This document shows, piece after piece, positions 7,847 to 14,909 of a stretch of DNA of 29,791 bases. The stretch's first letter is position 1. Every line of letters starts with the position of its first letter. Location: assembly GCA_009774615.1 (NCBI GenBank), contig VSOC01000038.1, forward strand, positions 1 through 29,791, given 5' to 3'. Made by a program: the position numbers and the translations under genes. The stretch is from Lachnospiraceae bacterium. GTDB lineage: Bacteria > Bacillota > Clostridia > Lachnospirales > Lachnospiraceae. The notes beneath the pieces are model-generated. The model saw nothing but the letters and a program-made list of their open reading frames with translations. It was not told where the DNA came from and made no database searches.

Positions 7847-7872
7847 GTTGCTGTGAACGTGTGAACAGTAAC
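7847..7872 (+). repeat. 26-bp palindromic element, copy 1
   Basis: The structure is GTTGCTGT, a 10-nt loop GAACGTGTGA, then ACAGTAAC. Together with the copies at 11871-11896 and 23427-23452 it gives the consensus GTTRCTGT / GAAYRTGTGA / ACAGYAAC. The loop and its left flank contain two tandem GTGAAC units. A short form with the middle deleted (GCTGTGAACAG) is present at 7981-7991. Confidence 0.75.
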
Positions 7873-7879
7873 GTTTTTT
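7847..7879 (+). terminator. Terminator hairpin formed by a copy of the 26-bp palindromic element
   Basis: GTTGCTGT (7847-7854) pairs with ACAGTAAC (7865-7872), with one G-U pair across a 10-nt loop, and is followed by G and then TTTTTT (7874-7879). It would end transcription from the regulator/membrane-protein pair. The paired 26 bp belong to a dispersed family with copies near 11871, 20188 and 23427; only this copy has a T tract. Confidence 0.65.
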
Positions 7880-7912
7880 CGGATTATGGAAGTGTTTTGG
7901 GGGCTGGTTTTC

Positions 7913-7941
7913 TTTACTTTTTCCCTTCATTGGCTTATAAT
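7913..7941 (+). promoter_or_regulatory. Promoter of the VanX-like dipeptidase gene
   Basis: A consensus TATAAT (7936-7941) lies 17 nt after TTTACT (7913-7918). The predicted start near 7948 leaves a leader of about 70 nt before ATG 8018, which includes the short palindrome around 7979-7995. Confidence 0.6.
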
Positions 7942-8017
7942 AGGGAAAATACGGTGCAGAAAAAGATATAAGATAGATGTGCTGTGAACAGGTACGATTG
8001 ATGCGGAGGAAGAGAGG

Positions 8018-8851
8018 ATGAGAAGGAAATTTATGGTATTTATGGTGCTGACGAGTATGCTTTTAACCGCGGGGCTGACCGGGGGCTGTGTTGGATTCGT
8101 CCGGTCAGAACAGAGGGCAGAGATAACCGGAACAGATAAAACGAAATCGTTGGCAGAGGCAGAAATCACAGCCCATATTCCGGAGAATGTCGGCGCAAAA
8201 AACGCAGCCGCCGACCCGTCTGCCAATAGTTCGGAAGGCTTTGTCCTGGTGGCGGAGGCGGTTCCGGATGTGATTCAGGAGATCCGCTATTACTCCACCT
8301 ATAATTTTGTCGGCGAGAGGATTGACGGCTATGAAGAGCCGTGCGCACTTTTGACGAGGGAAGCGGCAGAGGCGTTAAAAAAGGTAAGCGATGCAATGAT
8401 GGCCCAGGGCTATCGGCTGAAAATTTATGATGCCTACCGGCCGCAGCAGGCGGTGGATCATTTTGTCCGCTGGGCGGCGGATACCGGTGATACCCGGATG
8501 AAACCATATTTTTACCCGGAAGTGGATAAGAGCCTTCTCTTTATCGAGGGCTATATCGGAACAAAGTCCGGGCACAGCAGGGGCAGCACGGTGGATTTAA
8601 CCTTGCTGGACATGCAGACAGGCAAGGAACTGGATATGGGAGGCACCTTTGACTATTTTGGAGAACGCTCGCATCCGGACTATAACGGGGATTTAACGCA
8701 GGAGCAGAAAACCAACCGCAGGATTCTTCGGGAAGCGATGCTTAAAGAGGGCTTCCGTGCGCTGGATACGGAGTGGTGGCATTTTACCTTGAACAATGAA
8801 CCTTATCCGAATACCTATTTTACGTTTCCGGTTTGTGGAGATTTGCATTAA
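8018..8851 (+). CDS. VanX-like D-Ala-D-Ala dipeptidase, exported or lipoprotein
   Basis: The 277-residue protein belongs to peptidase family M15D. The zinc site is visible: His186 and Asp193 in SGHSRGSTVD, His255 and the catalytic Glu252 in TEWWH, plus the DAYRPQ block with Arg141. It would hydrolyse D-Ala-D-Ala or related peptidoglycan dipeptides. The N-terminus is a signal sequence (MRRKF then a hydrophobic core to about 23), and Cys24 in LTGGC could be a lipidation site, although Thr rather than Leu stands at -3. Residues about 25-72 form a low-complexity spacer. No vanH, vanA or vanRS gene is near, so a role in wall recycling is more likely than glycopeptide resistance. The RBS GGAGGAAGAG stands just before the ATG. 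Confidence 0.88.
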   Translation: MRRKFMVFMVLTSMLLTAGLTGGCVGFVRSEQRAEITGTDKTKSLAEAEITAHIPENVGAKNAAADPSANSSEGFVLVAEAVPDVIQEIRYYSTYNFVGERIDGYEEPCALLTREAAEALKKVSDAMMAQGYRLKIYDAYRPQQAVDHFVRWAADTGDTRMKPYFYPEVDKSLLFIEGYIGTKSGHSRGSTVDLTLLDMQTGKELDMGGTFDYFGERSHPDYNGDLTQEQKTNRRILREAMLKEGFRALDTEWWHFTLNNEPYPNTYFTFPVCGDLH

Positions 8852-8903
8852 AATACAGTGAATATAAAATTTAAGGGGATTTGATGTGATTACAGGAGAA
8901 TTT

Positions 8904-9080
8904 TTACCACTCCACAAATATATTCCCCAACCTCCGCACCGCTTCCCGGATATCTTTTTCTTCCATATCGGCGTAGTTGAGTACCAGGACGTTCTGGTAC
9001 TCTTCTTTGATTTCCCCGCAGAATTCGGAGAGGCAGGCGATGTGGATGTTCTGCTGGCGGGCGGCCCATTTGATTATGGA
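8904..9080 (-). pseudogene. C-terminal remnant of a MocR-type (GntR/aminotransferase) regulator
   Basis: Read on the minus strand, 9080 to 8904 gives 58 codons and a stop. The translation contains SIIKWAARQQNIHIACLSEF and later NVLVLNYADMEEKDIREAV, ending NIFVEW. That is the characteristic C-terminal tail of the PLP-dependent aminotransferase-like domain of MocR/PdxR regulators. Beyond 9080 the frame stays open for a while but reads as Cys/Phe-rich non-coding-like sequence, so about 400 upstream residues including the winged-helix and PLP lysine are missing. No start codon or RBS serves the fragment. The break lies only 46 nt from the start of the divergent dehydrogenase gene, suggesting a deletion or insertion event. 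Confidence 0.78.
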
Positions 9081-9126
9081 AAAACTGCAGTTATTCGGGC
9101 AGAAACAGACAAAAAGGAGGATTCAC

Positions 9127-9918
9127 ATGGGAGTTTATGCAATTACCGGAGGTTCCAGCGGAATCGGAGCAAAGACGGTGGAACTGTTAAAGCAAAAAGG
9201 ACATGAGGTGATCAATATTGACCTGCGCAAATGCGATATTGAGGCCAATCTGGCAACGCCGGAGGGAAGGCAGAAGGCGGTTGATGAGCTGCACCAGAAA
9301 CATCCTGAGGGGTTAGACGGTATGGTTTGCTGTGCTGGGGTTTCCGGGGCCTGCGGCAATCTTGAACGAATTATTTCCCTGAACTTTTTCGGCACTATAG
9401 CGCTGGTTAAGGGTGTTTACGACTTATTAAAGAAAAAAGGGGGAACCTGTGTGGTAACCTCATCCAACACGATTTCACAGGGAGCGGCCCGCATGGACAT
9501 TGCGGATCTTTTAAACAATAATAATGACGACGAACAGCGGATTTTAAATGTAGTTTCCCAGTTGGATGCCACGAATTTAAGTGTGGGCAACAGCATTTAT
9601 GTGGCGACAAAATATGCACTGGCCCGGTGGATGCGCAGGCATTCGGCAACCTATGCGGCAAACGGTGTGCGGATTAATGCTGTGGCTCCGGGAAACGTAC
9701 ATACCGCAATGACAGCGACCATGTCCGCCAATGCAAAGATGGCATTAAATGCCCTTCCTATTCCAACCAAATACGGCACGGAAACCCTGATGGATTCGGA
9801 GGAAATTGCTTCGGTGATTGTATTCCTTTCTTCGGATGATGCCAGAGGAGTAAACGGCAATGTTATGTTTGTGGACGGCGGAACGGATGCATTGCTAAAT
9901 ACAGAAAAAGTGTATTAA
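9127..9918 (+). CDS. Short-chain dehydrogenase, 3-alpha-hydroxysteroid dehydrogenase/carbonyl reductase-like
   Basis: The 263-residue protein is a classical SDR: TGGSSGIG (7-14) for the cofactor, Asp32 after beta-strand 2 suggesting NAD(H), CCAG at 68-71, Ser112/Ser113, and the pair Tyr158/Lys162 in YVATK. The stretch IDLRKCDIEANLATPEGRQKA and the ending FVDGGTDAL resemble the Comamonas 3-alpha-hydroxysteroid dehydrogenase/carbonyl reductase rather than the FabG type. This makes a steroid, bile acid or xenobiotic carbonyl substrate plausible but unproven. AGGAGG (9115-9120) stands 6 nt before ATG 9127; longer upstream extensions in frame run through the MocR remnant and are not credible. It appears to be a single-gene unit. 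Confidence 0.85.
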   Translation: MGVYAITGGSSGIGAKTVELLKQKGHEVINIDLRKCDIEANLATPEGRQKAVDELHQKHPEGLDGMVCCAGVSGACGNLERIISLNFFGTIALVKGVYDLLKKKGGTCVVTSSNTISQGAARMDIADLLNNNNDDEQRILNVVSQLDATNLSVGNSIYVATKYALARWMRRHSATYAANGVRINAVAPGNVHTAMTATMSANAKMALNALPIPTKYGTETLMDSEEIASVIVFLSSDDARGVNGNVMFVDGGTDALLNTEKVY

Positions 9919-9932
9919 ATCAAGAGATTTCT

Positions 9933-9965
9933 GCGGACGGCCATATCAAGAGGCTGACCGTCCGC
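9933..9965. other. GC-rich hairpin after the dehydrogenase gene
   Basis: GCGGACGG (9933-9940) and CCGTCCGC (9958-9965) form a perfect 8-bp stem with a 17-nt loop, 14 nt after the dehydrogenase stop codon. No T tract follows on either strand, so it is not a standard intrinsic terminator, though it lies where the convergent dehydrogenase and rqcH transcripts must end. Confidence 0.6.
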
Positions 9966-9984
9966 CCGAAATAAACGTGATATT

Positions 9985-10010
9985 ACCGCCCAGGTAGGTT
10001 CCGGGGCGGT
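9985..10010. other. Second GC-rich hairpin between convergent genes
   Basis: ACCGCCC (9985-9991) and GGGCGGT (10004-10010) form a perfect 7-bp stem with a 12-nt loop, again without a T tract. It lies downstream of both the dehydrogenase (plus) and rqcH (minus) and may act as a transcript-end structure for either. Confidence 0.5.
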
Positions 10011-10052
10011 GATCCTTGATAAAAAAGTGAATGAAATATTCTTCTTGCCATT

Positions 10053-11816
10053 TCAGTTCACTTCCTCCAGTAAACAGGCCGGAGAAGCTACCAGGGAATA
10101 ATTGGTGTGATAAATCACAAATCCCGGGGCGGAGCCGGCCACTTTTTTTACGGATTTTTTCTGAATATAGTCGATTTCCACCTTATCGCTCTCCCTGCCC
10201 TTGGAATAATAGGCGGCAAGGGAACCGGCTTCTTCAAAAACGCGGTCAGGCAGTTCTTTTCCCTCGGCTTTAACAATCACATGGGAGCCGGGAATTCCTT
10301 TGGCGTGAAACCACCAGTCATTTCCCGCTGCCAGCTTAAAGGTCAGTTCTTCGTTCTGGTAGTTATTTTTTCCGACATAAATATGAAAGCCGTCCGAGGA
10401 AATATAGTGAAAGGGCTTGCTGGTTATTTTTGGTTTTTTTGCACCGGCATGGCGTTTTTTGATATAGCCAAATTCCATTAATTCCTCTTTAATCGGAAGC
10501 AGATCCGCTTCCTGCTGGGCGATATCTAAGGCGGTGCTGATGGATTCCAAGTGGTCGATTTCCTTCTTTGTTTCCAGGATAAGTTCGTGAAGCGCCTCGA
10601 AGGTTCTTTTTTGCTTATTGTATTTTTCAAAGAAGCGCTGTGCATTTTCCCGGGCAGTCATCTGCTCGTCTAAAGGGATAGTGATTTCTTCGTTGGTATA
10701 GAAATTTAAGCAGGTAAACTTCTTTTCTCCGCCTTGAAGTTCATAGCCGTAGGCGTTTAACAGTTCGCCGTAAATCTTATATTTTTCCCGTTTTTCTGTA
10801 TCTTTTAACTGTTTTTCCTGCAGGTCATATTTCTTATAATTCCGCTCTAAGGCTGTCTGCACGATCCGGCGAAGATCTGCCGATTTCTGGCGGATGCGGG
10901 TAAAACGACTTTTCGATGCATAGTAGGTTTCTAAAACCTCGCTGATCGAAGAAAATAAGCGAACCTGGTAATTTTCCCCGGAAAGACAGGTTAAGGGAAG
11001 GGCAGAAAATTCCGCAGGTTCCCACTCGTGTTCTTCTGGGGAATGGGCGAGATAGACGATATTCGGCGAAAAACGGCCGGATCGGATATCATCCATAAGG
11101 CTTTGCAGCCGGTGGTAGAGATGGATGCGTTCCGTTTCGGATAAGGTATTTGCCGGTAAATCGGAGTCGATAGAGGCTAAAAAGCAAATTTCTTCGCCCA
11201 TTACCGGGCTGATTCCCGTAAGCTTCTGGTACAGAGCTTTTCCTGTTTTTGCGGGAACCTGACCAATCACACGGATAAATTCTTCCTCCGTAACCGAGAG
11301 CGGATCAAGCTTTTGGGCAGTCTGGGGAATGAACCAGGCGCGCCCGGGCAGAACCTCCCGCACGGAACTGACCTGCGCCGAAATATGCTTGATGCTGTCA
11401 ATGATTGTCCCGTCTTCCCGGCAGAAAATAATATTGCTGTGTTTTCCCATCAGTTCAATGATTAAGCGCTTTTTGCAGATATCGCCCAGTTCGTCCAAGT
11501 GTTCTAAGGTTAAGTCAATAATCCGCTCCAAACCCGGCTGGCTGACCTTTAAAATTTTTGCATTTCCGATATGTTTTCGCAGAAGCATACAAAAATTGGG
11601 GGCAGTCATCGGGCTTTGTTTATTTTCTTCCGTTAAGTACATTAAAGGAAGACTGGCACTTGCCGATACCAGGAGTTTAATGTTATTTTTATAGGTTTTT
11701 ATGGTAAATAAGAGTTCATCTTTTTCCGGCTGGGCAATTTTGGAAATTCGCCCGCCTTCGATGGTCTGCTGTAGTTCATGGACTAAGTTTGCAACGGTAA
11801 TTCCATCAAAAGCCAT
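10053..11816 (-). CDS. rqcH: Ribosome quality control factor RqcH (NFACT/Rqc2 family)
   Basis: The 587-residue protein is a full-length NFACT protein, formerly called fibronectin-binding protein A. RqcH binds the obstructed 50S subunit with a peptidyl-tRNA and adds C-terminal alanine tails to the stalled chain. The N-terminal domain begins MAFDGITVANL; a coiled-coil-rich middle spans about 290-440; the NFACT-R domain (about 455-560) carries WWFHAKGIPGSH. Position 97-98 is Glu-Arg, where the Bacillus enzyme has the essential Asp-Arg pair; the change is conservative. GGAGG (11828-11832 on the plus coordinates) precedes the ATG by 11 nt. It stands alone on the minus strand with its own promoter candidate. 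Confidence 0.93.
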   Translation of the reverse strand: MAFDGITVANLVHELQQTIEGGRISKIAQPEKDELLFTIKTYKNNIKLLVSASASLPLMYLTEENKQSPMTAPNFCMLLRKHIGNAKILKVSQPGLERIIDLTLEHLDELGDICKKRLIIELMGKHSNIIFCREDGTIIDSIKHISAQVSSVREVLPGRAWFIPQTAQKLDPLSVTEEEFIRVIGQVPAKTGKALYQKLTGISPVMGEEICFLASIDSDLPANTLSETERIHLYHRLQSLMDDIRSGRFSPNIVYLAHSPEEHEWEPAEFSALPLTCLSGENYQVRLFSSISEVLETYYASKSRFTRIRQKSADLRRIVQTALERNYKKYDLQEKQLKDTEKREKYKIYGELLNAYGYELQGGEKKFTCLNFYTNEEITIPLDEQMTARENAQRFFEKYNKQKRTFEALHELILETKKEIDHLESISTALDIAQQEADLLPIKEELMEFGYIKKRHAGAKKPKITSKPFHYISSDGFHIYVGKNNYQNEELTFKLAAGNDWWFHAKGIPGSHVIVKAEGKELPDRVFEEAGSLAAYYSKGRESDKVEIDYIQKKSVKKVAGSAPGFVIYHTNYSLVASPACLLEEVN

Positions 11817-11870
11817 GTTTTATGCGTCCTCCCATGATGGTAAAGTTTTTATCGCCGCAGGGAAATCATG

Positions 11871-11896
11871 GTTACTGTGAACATGTGAACACAAAC
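11871..11896 (+). repeat. 26-bp palindromic element, copy 2
   Basis: GTTACTGT, loop GAACATGTGA, then ACACAAAC. The left arm and loop match the family well, while the right arm has diverged (ACACAAAC in place of ACAGYAAC), so the hairpin is weaker. It lies in the leader of rqcH between the divergent rqcH and histidine kinase genes. Its right arm is shared with a second hairpin, in which ACACAAACCAA (11889-11899) pairs with TTGGTTTTGTGT ending at 11920 or 11921, with one bulged base. Confidence 0.6.
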
Positions 11897-11921
11897 CAAA
11901 AGATCCCCTTGGTTTTGTGTA

Positions 11922-11951
11922 AGCATAGCACAAAATGACACTTTCTGTAAA
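11922..11951 (-). promoter_or_regulatory. Candidate promoter of rqcH
   Basis: On the minus strand TTTACA (plus 11946-11951) and TATGCT (plus 11922-11927) are 18 nt apart. The start would fall near 11915, giving a leader of about 100 nt that contains the hairpin and the 26-bp element described at 11871. Confidence 0.5.
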
Positions 11952-11989
11952 GCATCCTGTAAAAATTATCAGGAAAATACAGAAAATAA

Positions 11990-12018
11990 TTGCGGTAATG
12001 GGAAAAATACAGTATGAT
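11990..12018 (+). promoter_or_regulatory. Candidate promoter of the hybrid histidine kinase gene
   Basis: TTGCGG (11990-11995) and TATGAT (12013-12018) are 17 nt apart, with a predicted start near 12025 and a 50-nt leader to GTG 12075. The -35 box is weak. Confidence 0.4.
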
Positions 12019-12074
12019 AATAAGTAGAGAAAAAGGAAGAGCTATGATTTGCGAAACACAAGGAGGAAAGGGAA

Positions 12075-14807
12075 GTGTATCATTGTCACATTCATTTCTA
12101 TTTGGTGGGGAAAGCTTTAAGCATATTTGAAATCATAAAAGAAATGAAGCCTCTTGCGTATTTTACACATACGTTCTGGGAGAGCGAAGAGCCGGACCCT
12201 GCGCTGGCAGAAAAGGCGGATGTGATTCTGGCGGACTTACAGGCTGTTAAAGGACAGAGAGAACTGGAACTTTTTATGCAGAACAAGCCCGAAAAGGCAG
12301 AGATCATTTTTCTGGGCGGTGCAGACAGCTTTACCCGTGTAGGGAAATATCTGGAAAATACAGCGGATGTATGGATTACTCCCATGGGAGAGGAGGAGGT
12401 TCGATTCCGCTTTTTGCAGTGGCAGAAAAACTGTAAAATAAGCCAGGATTTTTGGCAGACCAGTCAGTATCTGGAGGCAACGATTAACCATATTCCCAAT
12501 CTTGTCTGGTTTAAAGATAAGAACGGTATTCATGAAAAGGTCAACGACAGTTTCTGCCATACAGTGAATAAGACAAAAAGACAGGTGGAAGGGCAGGGGC
12601 ACGCCTATATCTGGGATGTGGAACAGGATGATCCGGCCTGTATCGAGTCGGAGCGGGAAGTGATGGAAACCAGGCGCACCTGCGTATCCGAAGAAACCGT
12701 AAAAACCGGAGATGGGATGCGTCTTCTTACCACCTATAAATCCCCTCTCTATGATGTGGACGGAAGTGTGATGGGAACCGTGGGCGTGGCGATTGACGTG
12801 ACCCAGGAACGTGCCTATGAGCAGGAGATTATCCAGAAGAACCAGACTTTAGAAACCATGTTTACGACCATGGACTGCGGTATTATGTGTCATTCGGTGG
12901 ACGGCTCACGGATTTTAAGCATTAACCGTGCGGCGCTGAAGATTTTAGATTACGAGTCACAGGAGGAGATGGAAGCTGACGGTTTTGCCATGGTTGCCGC
13001 CTCCGTGCTGGATGAAGATAAGCCCAAGCTTCGGGCAGCGATCCGGGAACTGAAAAAAGAGGGCGACAGCATCAGTGTAGAATACCGGGTGTGCCGTAAA
13101 AATAAAGAAATCCGCCATGTTATGGGGAATGTCAAGCTGTTGGTGGAGAATGGGGAGCCCTACTATCAGCGTTTTTTGCTGGACTGCACGGAGAAAAAAC
13201 TCCGGGAAGAAAAAGATAAACGCCGTCAGATGGAATTAATCCAGGCACTTAGTCTGGATTATAATGTTGTCTGTGCCTTTGAACTGGCCACCGGCATGGG
13301 CGAGGTTCTCCGCGTGGACGAGGAGAGCCGGCGACTGTTTTCTCAGGCTACGGAAAAGGAGATTTTTATTGAAGACTGCCTTAAACTCTATGTGAACAAC
13401 TGTGTTCATGAGGAGGATCAGGAGAAGATGTACCGGATGTTTTCACGGGAGAATTTGGTGAAAGAATTAAGCGACAAGACAAAGTACTGTGCAAATTACC
13501 GTGCGATAATCGACGGGGAAGTGAAGTATTTCCAGATGAAGGCCGTGCGTGTGGGCAAACATGAAAAGCATCAGAGCATTGTCCTGGGACTTCACAGTGT
13601 GGATGAGGAAATCCGCAAGGAGATGGAAAAGAAATGCCTGCTGGAAGATGCTCTTTTACAGGCGAACCGGGCAAACAAGGCAAAAAGTGCGTTCCTTTCC
13701 AATATGTCCCACGATATCCGCACGCCGATGAATGCCATCGTGGGCTTTACCACCCTGGCCCTTTCCCACATTGATCATCAGGAACAGGTGAAGGCATATC
13801 TGGGAAAGATTATAACCTCGGGCAACCATCTTTTGGGTTTGATTAACGATGTTTTGGATATGAGCCGTATTGAGAGCGGGAAGATGCATCTGGATGAAAA
13901 GCCCTGCAGCCTGCGGGATGTTCTTGGCAACCTGTATAATATCGTCCAGGCCGATGCCCATGCAAAACAGCTAAAGCTGCACATCAATGCCTCCGGTATT
14001 GTCAATGATGAAATTTACTGTGATAAGCTGCGCTTAAACCAGGTGCTTCTCAACCTTTTGGGAAATTCGATAAAATACACCAATAACGGCGGAAACATTG
14101 ACGTGGGTGTGGAGGAAAAACCGGGAAAACTTACCGGCTATGCTAACTATATGTTTTATGTCCGGGATACGGGAATCGGGATGAGCAAGGAGTTTGTCAC
14201 CCATATTTTTGAACCGTTTGAGCGGGAGAAGAATACCACCATCAGCGGAATCCAGGGCACAGGCCTTGGCATGGCCATTACAAAAAATATTGTGGATATG
14301 ATGCGCGGTTCGATTGAGGTGCAGAGCGAGCAGGGGGTGGGGTCGGAATTTACCGTGACTTTTGCTTTCCGTGTGTGCACCAGCAAAACCAAAGAAGAGG
14401 CGGTTTCACAGGAAAAGACGGTGGAGATTCATCCCGGAAGACTGCTTCTTGCCGAGGATAATGAACTGAACCAGGAAATTGCCGTAGAGATATTAAAAGA
14501 AGCCGGTTTTTCGGTGACGGTGGCAGAAAACGGCCAGGTGGCATTAAATATCTTAAAAAATTCCTTCCCGGGAGAATACCAGGCAGTTCTGATGGATATT
14601 CAGATGCCGGTGATGGACGGTTATGAGGCCGTCCGCCGGATCCGCAGGCTGGAGAATCCGGAACTGGCCTCTATACCGGTGCTTGCGATGACCGCGAATG
14701 CCTTTGAAGAAGATAAACGGGAGAGTCTGCGGTGCGGGATGAACGGTCATATTCCCAAACCTATCGATACGCAGTTTTTATTTGCGGAATTAAGCAAGGT
14801 ACTGTAA
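12075..14807 (+). CDS. Soluble PAS-domain hybrid sensor histidine kinase
   Basis: The 910-residue protein has no membrane segment. Domains in order: a degenerate receiver-like region (about 20-118, DVILADL), PAS (132-245), PAS (258-375), a PAS-like region (385-520), HisKA with the phospho-accepting His546 in SHDIRTPMN, HATPase_c with N box near 658, DTGIGM near 698 and GTGLGM near 729, and a C-terminal receiver (788-907) with Asp841 in LMDIQMPVMDG. It would pass phosphate from His546 to Asp841 and on to an unknown partner. The start is GTG with AGGAGG (12061-12066) 8 nt upstream. No response regulator or phosphotransfer gene is adjacent, so it is an orphan. The signal is unknown; PAS domains suggest a small ligand, redox or cofactor cue. 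Confidence 0.92.
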   Translation: MYHCHIHFYLVGKALSIFEIIKEMKPLAYFTHTFWESEEPDPALAEKADVILADLQAVKGQRELELFMQNKPEKAEIIFLGGADSFTRVGKYLENTADVWITPMGEEEVRFRFLQWQKNCKISQDFWQTSQYLEATINHIPNLVWFKDKNGIHEKVNDSFCHTVNKTKRQVEGQGHAYIWDVEQDDPACIESEREVMETRRTCVSEETVKTGDGMRLLTTYKSPLYDVDGSVMGTVGVAIDVTQERAYEQEIIQKNQTLETMFTTMDCGIMCHSVDGSRILSINRAALKILDYESQEEMEADGFAMVAASVLDEDKPKLRAAIRELKKEGDSISVEYRVCRKNKEIRHVMGNVKLLVENGEPYYQRFLLDCTEKKLREEKDKRRQMELIQALSLDYNVVCAFELATGMGEVLRVDEESRRLFSQATEKEIFIEDCLKLYVNNCVHEEDQEKMYRMFSRENLVKELSDKTKYCANYRAIIDGEVKYFQMKAVRVGKHEKHQSIVLGLHSVDEEIRKEMEKKCLLEDALLQANRANKAKSAFLSNMSHDIRTPMNAIVGFTTLALSHIDHQEQVKAYLGKIITSGNHLLGLINDVLDMSRIESGKMHLDEKPCSLRDVLGNLYNIVQADAHAKQLKLHINASGIVNDEIYCDKLRLNQVLLNLLGNSIKYTNNGGNIDVGVEEKPGKLTGYANYMFYVRDTGIGMSKEFVTHIFEPFEREKNTTISGIQGTGLGMAITKNIVDMMRGSIEVQSEQGVGSEFTVTFAFRVCTSKTKEEAVSQEKTVEIHPGRLLLAEDNELNQEIAVEILKEAGFSVTVAENGQVALNILKNSFPGEYQAVLMDIQMPVMDGYEAVRRIRRLENPELASIPVLAMTANAFEEDKRESLRCGMNGHIPKPIDTQFLFAELSKVL

Positions 14808-14846
14808 AGTAACGAATGCTATAACGAGCGGTAAAGATAAATTTAG

Positions 14847-14875
14847 TTGACTTGCCTGTAAACTTGCCTTATAAT
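14847..14875 (+). promoter_or_regulatory. Strong sigma-A promoter of the yicC-gmk-rpoZ cluster
   Basis: TTGACT (14847-14852) and a consensus TATAAT (14870-14875) are exactly 17 nt apart. The start would be near 14882, giving a leader of about 28 nt to ATG 14910. Confidence 0.87.
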
Positions 14876-14909
14876 GTGTGTAACTATGGCGAAAGAGAGG
14901 CTGTTTGCG

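Noticed and set aside
7783..7971. 62-codon plus frame after the four-helix protein
   Set aside because: It overlaps the preceding gene, runs through the terminator hairpin and a promoter, and lacks family similarity.
8018..8851. Vancomycin resistance cluster
   Set aside because: Only the VanX-like enzyme is present, and it has a signal sequence; no vanH, vanA/B or vanRS genes are nearby.
8977..9126. 50-codon N-terminal extension of the dehydrogenase
   Set aside because: The extension is the complement of the MocR remnant; the internal ATG at 9127 has an excellent RBS and the standard SDR N-terminus.
8886..9206. 106-codon plus-strand frame across the MocR remnant
   Set aside because: It is the opposite-strand shadow of the MocR remnant and then runs out of frame into the dehydrogenase gene.
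14874..14909. Longer yicC start
   Set aside because: The ATG overlaps the -10 box of the promoter, and the family begins at MLKSMTGFG.
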